NCBI GenBank assembly: GCA_039767595.1
Contig: JBDNBY010000105.1
Coordinates: 1 to 37,326 of the forward strand
Origin: JBDNBY01 sp039767595
Lineage (GTDB): Bacteria > Pseudomonadota > Alphaproteobacteria > Rhodobacterales > Rhodobacteraceae
DNA length: 37,326 nt
Direction of reading: 5' to 3'
The notes beneath the pieces were generated by a model that saw only the letters and a list, made by a program, of their open reading frames with translations, did no database searches and was not told the origin of the DNA. The position numbers and the translations under genes are program-made. This document shows positions 16,721 to 24,452 of the stretch, one piece after another (position 1 is the first letter of the stretch; every line of letters starts with the position of its first letter).

Positions 16721-17857
16721 CTATTTCCGCTTTTTCGCGCTGAAGTCTGTTTCGCCGCCCGCGGCCAAAATGCGCGCTTGGGCGACCCAATCATCACGGC
16801 TCACGCGGCCTTTGAACCCTTCGAGGTTTTGGTCCACCCACGCGATTTCATCCGCACTCCACGCCGAGACTTGATCATAATGGAAAAAGCCAAGACTATG
16901 CAAAAGCTGCTCTAACTTCGGCCCAACCCCTTTGATCAATTTTAAATCATCTGCGGCGCCGCCTTTGGGTGCGTCCAGCGTTTCGGGCTTTGTGCCCGCA
17001 GTGGTCGTCGCCGGATCGGCGGCTTTTGTCTTTTTGGCCGCCGCTTTTTTCCGTGCAGCGGCAGGTTTGACCGCCGCTTTGGACGCGCTTTGCGCATGGG
17101 CCGGCACGGCGCGGGCAACCGGTGTCTCACCGCTGCGCGGCACGCCGCCTTGTGGGTCATGCGGCACGATCAGAGGCATCTCAGTGCCATCGATCCGCTT
17201 GATTGTATCGCCAATCTCCTGCGCCAAAGTGGCCGAGGCGTTCATCGGTAATTTTTGCGCGACGTGATCCGTAAGCGATGTCACACCGCCCAGTGGCTCG
17301 GCGGCATAGCGGCCATTTTGCGGGCCGGCTTGGGGCACGGTGCCTTGGGCCATATCATCGATCATTTTCTCAAGGCCGGCGGCTGTCAGATCCTCAAAGT
17401 AATCTTTGCCAATTTGCGCCATTGGGGCGTTGGAACACGCGCCCAAACATTCAACTTCTTCCCAAGAAAATTTACCATCGTCTGAGATTTGATGCGCTTT
17501 GGGGGCAATCTTTTGTTTACAAACTTCGACGAGGTCCTCTGCACCGCACAGCATGCACGAGAGCGTTCCACAAATTTGGAAATGCGCCACAGTGCCCACC
17601 GGTTTGAGCTGGAACATAAAATAGAATGTCGCGACCTCGAGCACGCGAATATAGGCCATGCCCAGCATATCTGCCACGGTCTCAATCGCCGGCTTGGACA
17701 ACCAACCGTCTTGCTCTTGGGCCCGCCACAGCAACGGGATCACAGCCGACGCTTCGCGCCCTGCGGGGTATTTGCTGATCTGAGCAACGGCCCATTGGTA
17801 ATTGGCATCTGTGAATGCAAAACTATCAGGTTGCTCAGGATGTAAACGTCTTAGCAT
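16721..17857 (-). CDS. nuoE: NADH-quinone oxidoreductase subunit E with C-terminal HHH extension
   Basis: A 378-aa protein; typical NuoE is about 160-240 aa. Residues 1-175 form the thioredoxin-like 24-kDa subunit with the N1a 2Fe-2S ligands Cys96, Cys101, Cys137 and Cys141. Extra cysteines are at 104 and 113. A low-complexity Ala/Lys-rich linker follows (eight Lys/Arg and no acidic residue between about 257 and 279). An HHH-type domain from residue 303 (KGVGPKLEQLL) runs to a basic end KKRK. The start is ATG 17857, overlapping the stop of the preceding 63-aa gene (TAATG). Its partner in the complex is NuoF. The tail is paralogous to that of the next gene product. Confidence 0.94.
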   Translation of the reverse strand: MLRRLHPEQPDSFAFTDANYQWAVAQISKYPAGREASAVIPLLWRAQEQDGWLSKPAIETVADMLGMAYIRVLEVATFYFMFQLKPVGTVAHFQICGTLSCMLCGAEDLVEVCKQKIAPKAHQISDDGKFSWEEVECLGACSNAPMAQIGKDYFEDLTAAGLEKMIDDMAQGTVPQAGPQNGRYAAEPLGGVTSLTDHVAQKLPMNASATLAQEIGDTIKRIDGTEMPLIVPHDPQGGVPRSGETPVARAVPAHAQSASKAAVKPAAARKKAAAKKTKAADPATTTAGTKPETLDAPKGGAADDLKLIKGVGPKLEQLLHSLGFFHYDQVSAWSADEIAWVDQNLEGFKGRVSRDDWVAQARILAAGGETDFSAKKRK

Positions 17858-18048
17858 TAAGCCTGTTCCTCTTTTTGGGCCAGAAGGTATCGGGCAGCGG
17901 CCACACAGATCACGCCGACGATCACATGCAACCAAGGCTGATAGGCCCAGTCAATAATTGCGTCATAAACGCCAAAAAACGAAAATCCCACCAATACAAG
18001 GAACGCCGTTAGCGCAAGTGAAGCTATGAAGCGCGCAGTGTCTAGCAT
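17857..18048 (-). CDS. 63-aa membrane protein between nuoD and nuoE
   Basis: A tiny protein with two hydrophobic helices (about residues 8-30 and 38-56) and a polar, mixed-charge end. Its ATG overlaps the nuoD stop (TGATG) and its TAA overlaps the nuoE start (TAATG), which strongly supports real translation. I recognise no family. As a small two-helix protein coupled to NuoD and NuoE it could be a supernumerary membrane subunit or assembly protein of complex I; this is inference. Confidence 0.75.
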   Translation of the reverse strand: MLDTARFIASLALTAFLVLVGFSFFGVYDAIIDWAYQPWLHVIVGVICVAAARYLLAQKEEQA

Positions 18049-19262
18049 CAGCGATCAATCTCTCCAAAGACGACATCCATCGTGCCAATAATGGCCGCGA
18101 CATCCGCCAATTGGTGCCCTGAGGCCACGTGATCCATGGCTTGCAAATGCAAGAAGCCCGGGGCGCGCAGCTTTGCGCGATAGGGCTTATTGCTACCGTC
18201 CGAGACGAGGTAGACGCCAAACTCACCTTTAGGCGCCTCGACACTTGCGTAGACCTGACCTTCGGGCACTTTGAACCCTTCGGTATAAAGTTTAAAGTGA
18301 TGAATGAGGCTTTCCATATCGCGCTTCATCTCGCCGCGTTTGGGCGGCGTGAATTTACCGCGTGCCAGAACATCGCCGGTCGCTTCGCGCAATTTGTGAA
18401 TGGCCTGACGAATGATCGACAGAGATTGCCGCATCTCTTCCATCCGGACCAAATACCGATCATAGCAATCGCCGTTTTTACCCACGGGAATTTGGAAGTC
18501 GAACTCATCATAGCATTCATAGGGCTGCGCGCGCCGCAAATCCCAAGCAAAGCCAGAGCCGCGCACCATCACACCAGAGAAGCCAAATTTTTGAATATCT
18601 TCTTCGGTCACAACACCGATATCAACGTTACGCTGTTTGAAAATACGGTTTTCCGTCAAGAGGCCGTCGATGTCAGACATGAATTTTGGAAATTCAATCG
18701 CCCATTCCTCGATGTCATCAATCAGCTTATCGGTCAGATCCTGATGCACCCCGCCCGGGCGGAAATAGGCCGCATGCAAGCGCGCACCGCTGGCACGCTC
18801 GTAAAACACCATCAGCTTTTCGCGCTCTTCAAACCCCCAAAGCGGCGGCGTCAATGCGCCCACATCCATCGCTTGGGTCGTGATGTTCAACAAGTGGTTC
18901 AACACGCGCCCAATTTCAGAATAAAGCACACGGATCAAAGAGGCGCGGCGCGGCACTTCGATCCCGCAGAGCTTCTCAATCGCCAAGCACCACGCATGCT
19001 CTTGGTTCATTGGGGCGACGTAATCGAGCCGGTCGAAATACGGCAGGTTTTGCAAATAGGTCCGGCTTTCCATCAGCTTTTCTGTGCCGCGGTGCAACAG
19101 ACCAATATGCGGATCACACCGCTCAACAATTTCGCCGTCTAGTTCAAGCACTAAGCGCAACACTCCGTGCGCCGCAGGGTGTTGAGGGCCAAAGTTGATG
19201 TTAAAATTGCGAATACGCTGCTCGCCGGTCAGCGTATCGTCGAATTTTGAACCATCCATCAT
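18048..19262 (-). CDS. nuoD: NADH-quinone oxidoreductase subunit D
   Basis: A 404-aa subunit (49-kDa homologue) lining the quinone cavity. The family stretch NFGPQHPAAHGVLRLVLELD is near the N-terminus and contains the cavity histidines; RPGGVHQDL and the C-terminal DVVFGEIDR are also present. The ATG overlaps the nuoC stop (ATGA). nuoC and nuoD are separate genes here, unlike the E. coli fusion. Confidence 0.97.
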   Translation of the reverse strand: MMDGSKFDDTLTGEQRIRNFNINFGPQHPAAHGVLRLVLELDGEIVERCDPHIGLLHRGTEKLMESRTYLQNLPYFDRLDYVAPMNQEHAWCLAIEKLCGIEVPRRASLIRVLYSEIGRVLNHLLNITTQAMDVGALTPPLWGFEEREKLMVFYERASGARLHAAYFRPGGVHQDLTDKLIDDIEEWAIEFPKFMSDIDGLLTENRIFKQRNVDIGVVTEEDIQKFGFSGVMVRGSGFAWDLRRAQPYECYDEFDFQIPVGKNGDCYDRYLVRMEEMRQSLSIIRQAIHKLREATGDVLARGKFTPPKRGEMKRDMESLIHHFKLYTEGFKVPEGQVYASVEAPKGEFGVYLVSDGSNKPYRAKLRAPGFLHLQAMDHVASGHQLADVAAIIGTMDVVFGEIDR

Positions 19263-19876
19263 GTCGTACCTTCTTTCTCGTCGCCTTTTTCATCACCAGG
19301 CAGGACGTAGTTTGCCCCCTCCCATGGTGACATAAAGTCAAACTGACGATATTCTTGCACTAGGCTCACAGGCTCATAAACGACGCGTTTACGCTCTTCG
19401 TCATAGCGCACTTCGGTATAGCCCGTTGTTGGAAAATCTTTGCGCAGCGGGTGACCGCGAAACCCGTAATCGGTCAACAGACGGCGTAAGTCAGGGTGAC
19501 CCGAGAACAAAATCCCAAACATGTCGTAAATCTCACGCTCGAACCAATTGGCCGAAGGGTGCGTTGTCGTGATGGATCCGGGGATATCATCTTCGCGCAC
19601 AGCCGTCACAAGGCGCACACGGTGGTTTTGGTACATCGACAAGAAATGATACACGAGGTTAAACCGCTTGGCCCGCTGCGGGTAATCGACCGCCGTAATA
19701 TCAACAAGGCTAGAGAATTGGCATTGCGGATCTTTTTTCAAGAAATCCACAAACCCATCAATCGTGCCCAGCGCGACATTAATCGTCAGCTCATCATGCA
19801 CGATATCCCATGAGTGTACACAATCGGGGCGTTTGGCCTCAATATGTTCAGCAAGTTCTTGTAATGCGCGTGTCAT
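19259..19876 (-). CDS. nuoC: NADH-quinone oxidoreductase subunit C
   Basis: A 205-aa peripheral-arm subunit (30-kDa homologue) with the conserved FEREIYDMFGILFSGHPDLR and RRLLTDYGFRGHPLRKDFP blocks. The C-terminal end is a short charged tail. AGGAGG lies five bases before the start ATG. It begins 9 bases after the nuoB stop and overlaps nuoD by four bases. Confidence 0.97.
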   Translation of the reverse strand: MTRALQELAEHIEAKRPDCVHSWDIVHDELTINVALGTIDGFVDFLKKDPQCQFSSLVDITAVDYPQRAKRFNLVYHFLSMYQNHRVRLVTAVREDDIPGSITTTHPSANWFEREIYDMFGILFSGHPDLRRLLTDYGFRGHPLRKDFPTTGYTEVRYDEERKRVVYEPVSLVQEYRQFDFMSPWEGANYVLPGDEKGDEKEGTT

Positions 19877-19885
19877 CCTTGCCTC

Positions 19886-20419
19886 CTATCTTTCAATTGT
19901 GCCAGTGCGGCGGATTTTCTTTTGCAACGTCATGATCCCATAGACCAACGCCTCGGCCGTCGGGGGGCAACCCGGCACATACACATCCACAGGGACAATG
20001 CGATCACAGCCGCGCACAACAGAATAGGAATAGTGGTAATATCCGCCCCCATTGGCACAAGAGCCCATGGAAATCACATAGCGCGGCTCTGGCATCTGAT
20101 CATAGACTTTGCGCAAGGCCGGCGCCATTTTATTGGTCAAAGTTCCGGCTACAATCATTAAGTCCGACTGACGCGGGCTGGCGCGCGGGGCTGTGCCAAA
20201 TCGCTCGAGATCATAGCGCGGCATAGAGGCATGCATCATCTCAACAGCGCAGCACGCCAATCCAAAGGTCATCCAGTGCAAGGATCCCGTGCGGGCCCAG
20301 TTGATCACATCTTCGGTTGAGGTGAGCAAAAAGCCCTTATCTTGAAGCTCCGCATTGAGCGCGCGCGTTGACACTTCGCGATCCGCGCCCGCGGTATTTA
20401 GACCTGTCGCTACTCCCAT
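19886..20419 (-). CDS. nuoB: NADH-quinone oxidoreductase subunit B
   Basis: A 177-aa subunit (PSST homologue) carrying the terminal N2 4Fe-4S cluster that reduces quinone. Ligands seen are the tandem Cys56-Cys57 in GLACCAVEMM, Cys121 in GSCANGGG and Cys151 in VPGCPPTAE. The start is ATG 20419, inside the end of nuoA (10-base overlap), set by a strong AAGGAG seven bases upstream. The longer GTG frame at 20440 is rejected on that ground. Confidence 0.97.
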   Translation of the reverse strand: MGVATGLNTAGADREVSTRALNAELQDKGFLLTSTEDVINWARTGSLHWMTFGLACCAVEMMHASMPRYDLERFGTAPRASPRQSDLMIVAGTLTNKMAPALRKVYDQMPEPRYVISMGSCANGGGYYHYSYSVVRGCDRIVPVDVYVPGCPPTAEALVYGIMTLQKKIRRTGTIER

Positions 20420-20775
20420 TCGAGCGCTCCTTTTTTCCACTCATAGGCAAAACCTACGGTCAAAACTGCTAAAAAGATCATCATCGACCAAAAGCCCAGC
20501 ATCGAGACATCTTTGAATGCCACCGCCCACGGAAACAAAAAGGCGATCTCAAGGTCGAAAATAATGAACAAGATCGAAACGAGATAGAACCGGACATCAA
20601 ATTTCATGCGCGCGTCATCAAATGCATTAAAGCCGCACTCATAGGCCGACACTTTTTCAGGATCAGGATTGCGCACCGCCACAATCACCGCCGCGAGAAT
20701 CAAAATGAGACCCAAACCAACAGCAATCGCGAGAAAGATCAAAATTGGGAGGTATTCTAAGAGCATTTGCTCCAT
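20410..20775 (-). CDS. nuoA: NADH-quinone oxidoreductase subunit A
   Basis: A 121-aa membrane subunit (ND3 homologue), first gene of the operon. Three helices lie at about 9-33, 64-86 and 92-112. The conserved loop YECGFNAFDDAR and the helix motif DLEIAFLFPW are present. The start is ATG 20775 with GGAAAGG about nine bases upstream; a second ATG three codons later is possible. The longer open frame upstream crosses the probable promoter and is not used. Confidence 0.95.
   Translation of the reverse strand: MEQMLLEYLPILIFLAIAVGLGLILILAAVIVAVRNPDPEKVSAYECGFNAFDDARMKFDVRFYLVSILFIIFDLEIAFLFPWAVAFKDVSMLGFWSMMIFLAVLTVGFAYEWKKGALEWE
20427..20432 (-). promoter_or_regulatory. Ribosome-binding site deciding the nuoB start
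   Basis: AAGGAG on the minus strand lies seven bases before ATG 20419 and inside the 3' end of nuoA. It fixes the nuoB start and shows that nuoA and nuoB overlap. Confidence 0.7.
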
Positions 20776-20827
20776 CTTTGTACCCTTTCCATAACTAACG
20801 CGAGCACACTCGCCTTGATTGGCGCCA

Positions 20828-20856
20828 GTGATACTTTGCCTAGCGCAGAGGGTCAA
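20828..20856 (-). promoter_or_regulatory. Candidate nuo operon promoter
   Basis: On the minus strand TTGACC (20856-20851) and TATCAC (20833-20828) are separated by 17 bases, a fair sigma-70-like pair, about 52 bases before the nuoA start. The -10 match is moderate. The 223-base gap between the DegT gene and nuoA is the only sizeable gap upstream of the operon, so some promoter is expected here. The assignment is by eye. Confidence 0.35.
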
Positions 20857-20998
20857 CATAAGTCGATCACATTCAGTTTCATGAAAGTGTTAACATAAAG
20901 CCCTAAAAATCAGACGCTTAGCACAATAACCGAGAGTATGTCAGGAGATTGATAAAAAATCGATCTGTCAAAACACCGCGAGCGCCGGCGATCCAATG

Positions 20999-22231
20999 CT
21001 ATGTTGCAGCATTTTTCGGCTGTGTAAGCTGTTCAAAAACGGCGCTCACTTCCTCTTTGATGATTTGGGAAATCAAAATACAATCATCGCGCGAAAACGT
21101 CAGCGGCAGGCGCAGATCCAGCACCCCGCGTAAAATGCGATCGGATGCCTCAAGGCGCTGAACGGTTTTCACATAGCGCCAACTGTCATAGCGCGATGTA
21201 AATCCTGCGGGCTCTGCGCCGCCGAACCACTTTAACTCGACCCCGCGGGCCGCACAGGCTTTGACAACCTGGTCGATCTGCGCATCACTCCAATCCAATA
21301 ACAAAAATTGAAATGACGACGCGACGTATTGCTCTTGCTCAGGGCGCTCAATCAACGTCAGTCCGGGCACATCGCGCAGCCCCGCCTCAACGACAGCATA
21401 AAGCGCGTTCCACTGCGCGCATTTTTCATCCAACACGCGCAACTGCGGGCGCAACATCGCCGCGCGCAAATTATCCATGCGTCCCGAGACATTCGGCGTG
21501 TCGTATTTCACGCGCTCAAACACTTCCCGCGGCGGAACCGTCCCGTGCCGATCATAGAGCATGTAACTGCCTGACAAAACAATCGCTCGCGCCATTAGCT
21601 CTGGATCATCAGTGACCAAAAGCCCCCCTTCCCCAGAGTTCATATGCTTATAGGTCTGGGTCGAATAGCAGCCAAACACACCATGACGCCCTGAGGGACG
21701 ACCGTTCCATGCAGCCCCCATCGTATGGGCGCAATCCTCAACAATCGTGATCCCATTGCGGCAACAAATCTCGACCACTTTATCCATATCGCACAAATGC
21801 CCGCGCATGTGCGAGAGCAATAAGACAGACGCTTGATCGGCCTTCGCCTCGAGATCGTCCAAATCCAAAACAAGCCCCTCTGTCACCCCTACAAACACGG
21901 GCTCTGCTCCCACGGCGGCAATCGCCCCGGGCACTGGCGCCAAGGTAAAGACATTGGTTAACACGCGATCCCCCGCCCCAACGCCCAAGGCGCGCAAGGC
22001 CGTTGTCATCGCATAACCGCCCGACGTCACCGCAAGGCAATAGGGCGCCCCCACATATTGGGCATATTCACGCTCGAGCAACGCCGCTTCAGACAGCTCA
22101 TCTCCCATCGTATTATATCGATGCAAGCGTCCGGATTGCATCAACGCCGTCGCCGCCGCGATCCCCTCTTCGGGAATGGGCTCTTGCTGCGTGAATAAAC
22201 CGGTAAAGCGGGATTTGGATTGTACTGTCAT
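20999..22231 (-). CDS. DegT/DnrJ/EryC1/StrS family PLP aminotransferase
   Basis: A 410-aa fold-type I PLP enzyme. The catalytic lysine is in the motif TYKHMNSGEGGLL, typical of sugar aminotransferases of this family. EDCAHTMGAAWNGRPSGRHG supplies the conserved PLP-contacting aspartate region. These enzymes aminate keto-sugars for surface glycans or antibiotics. No sugar-biosynthesis genes are nearby, so the substrate is unknown. The start is ATG 22231 (MTVQSKSRF); a GTG two codons earlier is possible. It lies upstream of nuoA on the same strand with a 223-base gap and is divergent from the MmgE/PrpD gene. Confidence 0.88.
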   Translation of the reverse strand: MTVQSKSRFTGLFTQQEPIPEEGIAAATALMQSGRLHRYNTMGDELSEAALLEREYAQYVGAPYCLAVTSGGYAMTTALRALGVGAGDRVLTNVFTLAPVPGAIAAVGAEPVFVGVTEGLVLDLDDLEAKADQASVLLLSHMRGHLCDMDKVVEICCRNGITIVEDCAHTMGAAWNGRPSGRHGVFGCYSTQTYKHMNSGEGGLLVTDDPELMARAIVLSGSYMLYDRHGTVPPREVFERVKYDTPNVSGRMDNLRAAMLRPQLRVLDEKCAQWNALYAVVEAGLRDVPGLTLIERPEQEQYVASSFQFLLLDWSDAQIDQVVKACAARGVELKWFGGAEPAGFTSRYDSWRYVKTVQRLEASDRILRGVLDLRLPLTFSRDDCILISQIIKEEVSAVFEQLTQPKNAAT

Positions 22232-22307
22232 ACACACATGTAATGCCGAAATTTAGGCGCAGGTCAACATTGCCAAACGACATCCATCGTCGGGATTAGA
22301 CTGGAAA

Positions 22308-22313
22308 AGAGGG
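22308..22313 (+). promoter_or_regulatory. Ribosome-binding site favouring a TTG start
   Basis: AGAGGG lies five bases before TTG 22319, while the in-frame ATG at 22337 has no purine-rich site. This supports a TTG start for the MmgE/PrpD gene, although TTG starts are uncommon. Confidence 0.45.
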
Positions 22314-22318
22314 TCAAG

Positions 22319-23677
22319 TTGGCACAAATTAGATCCATGACCGATCCAATCGACTTCATGCTCACCTTCACCGGTGCAGATCTTCCCGCGGATGTCAGGG
22401 CGCAAACGCATCTGGCCTTGTTAGATAGTATTGGCATCGCCGCCGCAGGGCGCCGCACGGAACTGTCGCGCATCATTTATGCGATGACCCAAGAGGAATA
22501 TGCAGGCACGCTGCCCCTGCCCTTCACCCAAACTACGGACCATCGCGTCACAGCGGCGGGCTATGCCTTGGCGCTTGGTATGACAACCGATGCCGTTGAC
22601 GGGCATGACGGATTTAACCTAGCAAAGGGGCATATTGGCGCCCCGCTCTACCCTGCACTCTTGGCCGCGGCTCAAGATGCGACGCTCTGCCCAGACATGC
22701 CCTCGGGGTCTGACTTCATCACAGCCCTCGCGCTGGGATATGAATTTGGCGCGCGCTGCTCGATCGCGCAGCACGCAACAACATGCGATTTCCACACATC
22801 CGGTTCGTGGGGCGCGGTGACCGCCGCGGCGGCGATTTGCCGATTGGCCAATCTGAGTCCCCAAATCACGCGCCATGCCCTTGGCATCGCTGAATATCAT
22901 GGCCCGCGCAGTCAAATGATGCGCGTCATTGATCACCCCACCATGCTCAAAGATGGGGCGGGATGGGGATCCATGACCGGAGTGCTCAGCGTGAAACTCG
23001 CTCTCAAAGGGTTCACAGGCGCCCCTGCGATCACAGTCGAAGATGCGCCTGACTACTGGGCGGATCTTGGATCACGGTGGTACGGGCGCGAGCAATATTA
23101 CAAACCCTACCCCGTGTGCCGCTGGGCCCAGCCGCCCATTGAGGCCGCCCTTGAGGCGCAGCGCCATTTGGGTCTGGACCACAAGCATATTACCAAGATC
23201 GAGATCGAGACATTTCACGAATCTCTTCGCCTTGCGACCGTCACGCCTCAATTGAGTGATGAGGCCCAATATTCCACCGCCTTCCCCGTGGCCCTTGCCT
23301 TGATCCACGGCACCGTTGGGCCACAGCATATCGCCGATCACGCAGTCCAAGATCCCATCGCACAGGCCTTGGCGCAAAAAATTGTCATTCGCGAAAGTGA
23401 CCACGCCAACGCAGCCTTTCCGGCGCGGCGTCTGGCTCGGGTGACATTACACACAGATAACGGCCACCACGTCACCAGCGCATGGCAAGAGCCACGTTGG
23501 GATCACACAAATCCCCCAAGCGCCGCTGAGCTGCGCCAAAAATTCGACGACATTGCAACGGCCAGTATTGGTTCCAAAAGCGCCAAACACATTGAAACGG
23601 CCATCGATGCCATTGAACTCGGCGGATTGCCGCCGCTCTATCAGGCGCTGTCCTGTGATCCGCTGCCCTTTGCGTAA
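22319..23677 (+). CDS. MmgE/PrpD family protein
   Basis: A protein of about 452 aa (446 from ATG 22337) of the 2-methylcitrate dehydratase/PrpD superfamily, which includes 2-methylcitrate, cis-aconitate and iminodisuccinate-handling enzymes. Family segments are ALLDSIGIAAAGRR, DAVDGHDGFNLAKGHIGAP, the GSWGAVTAAAAICRL helix and KPYPVCRWAQPPIEA. No methylcitrate synthase or propionate genes are adjacent, so the substrate cannot be assigned. It is divergent from the DegT gene by 87 bases. Its 3' end overlaps the convergent HAD phosphatase gene by 37 bases. Confidence 0.9.
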   Translation: MAQIRSMTDPIDFMLTFTGADLPADVRAQTHLALLDSIGIAAAGRRTELSRIIYAMTQEEYAGTLPLPFTQTTDHRVTAAGYALALGMTTDAVDGHDGFNLAKGHIGAPLYPALLAAAQDATLCPDMPSGSDFITALALGYEFGARCSIAQHATTCDFHTSGSWGAVTAAAAICRLANLSPQITRHALGIAEYHGPRSQMMRVIDHPTMLKDGAGWGSMTGVLSVKLALKGFTGAPAITVEDAPDYWADLGSRWYGREQYYKPYPVCRWAQPPIEAALEAQRHLGLDHKHITKIEIETFHESLRLATVTPQLSDEAQYSTAFPVALALIHGTVGPQHIADHAVQDPIAQALAQKIVIRESDHANAAFPARRLARVTLHTDNGHHVTSAWQEPRWDHTNPPSAAELRQKFDDIATASIGSKSAKHIETAIDAIELGGLPPLYQALSCDPLPFA

Positions 23678-24339
23678 AACTCAAGGATCGGCGGCAGTTC
23701 CGCATAATCCAAGATGACCGCATTGGCCCCCATCTGCCGCAACTCTTCAGAGGGTTGATCAAAATCCACAAGGACCACAGGCACCCCAGCCGCCTGCGCC
23801 GTTGAAACGTCGGTTATCGTATCCCCAATCAACACGGCGCCACTGGCCTCGGTGCCCTGCGCGCGCGCCGTTTGATTGATCGCATGAAATAGGGGGGCGG
23901 GGTCTGGCTTTTTCACCGGCAGCGTATCAGCCGCCACCACTGCGTCAAATAGATCCGATATGCCCAGCGCAGCCAATAAAATATGGGTCGGCTTGGCCGG
24001 TTTATTTGTGCAAATGGCCACACCATACCCCTGCGCACGGCACCACGCGACCGCCTCAAGCGCCCCATCATAAAGCCGCGCATGATCGGCGACAATCGCC
24101 TCATAGAGGGTAATGAACGGCGGATACATTTGATCAATCTGCGCCTCATCCACGGCGTGACCCGCGCGCTGGGTCAAAACCCGTATCATCGCGCGCCCGC
24201 CGCGCATCGCCAACGCTTTTTCCGTATACTCCAACTGCGCACCAAGGCCAAACTGCTGCGCCGCTTGATTGGCCGCAGAAATGAGATCGTGCGACGTATC
24301 AATCAATGTGCCATCTAAATCAAAAACAACAATGAACAT
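23641..24339 (-). CDS. gph: HAD-family hydrolase, probable phosphoglycolate phosphatase
   Basis: A 232-aa HAD subfamily IA phosphatase. Motif I is DLDGTLIDTS with both catalytic aspartates, motif II CTNKP, motif III lysine in KKPDP, and motif IV LIGDTITDVSTAQAAG. A helical cap lies between motifs I and II. Probable role: dephosphorylating 2-phosphoglycolate; a broader substrate range cannot be excluded. The start is ATG 24339 (MFIVVFDLDG) with AGAGG six bases upstream; the ATG seven codons earlier is less likely. It is divergent from glmU by 113 bases. Confidence 0.88.
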   Translation of the reverse strand: MFIVVFDLDGTLIDTSHDLISAANQAAQQFGLGAQLEYTEKALAMRGGRAMIRVLTQRAGHAVDEAQIDQMYPPFITLYEAIVADHARLYDGALEAVAWCRAQGYGVAICTNKPAKPTHILLAALGISDLFDAVVAADTLPVKKPDPAPLFHAINQTARAQGTEASGAVLIGDTITDVSTAQAAGVPVVLVDFDQPSEELRQMGANAVILDYAELPPILEFYAKGSGSQDSA

Positions 24340-24397
24340 CGGGGGCCTCTTTGGTTTCATTTTGCAACAGTTGGTGAGCGCAGTGTCACGCTACGGC

Positions 24398-24425
24398 TTG
24401 AACCTTTGCAGATGCAAGGTAAAAG
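24398..24425 (+). promoter_or_regulatory. Candidate glmUS promoter with inner palindrome
   Basis: TTGAAC at 24398 and TAAAAG at 24420 are 16 bases apart, upstream of the glmU start at 24453. The spacer contains an inverted repeat, TTGCA (24406-24410) and TGCAA (24413-24417), which could be an operator. The -10 match is imperfect; the call is by eye. Confidence 0.3.
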
Positions 24426-24452
24426 CACCTTACGCAATGGAAAGAGGGGCAG

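Noticed and set aside
18129..19142. 337-aa plus-strand ORF opposite nuoD
   Set aside because: It is antisense to nuoD, with no recognisable motif and no ribosome-binding site.
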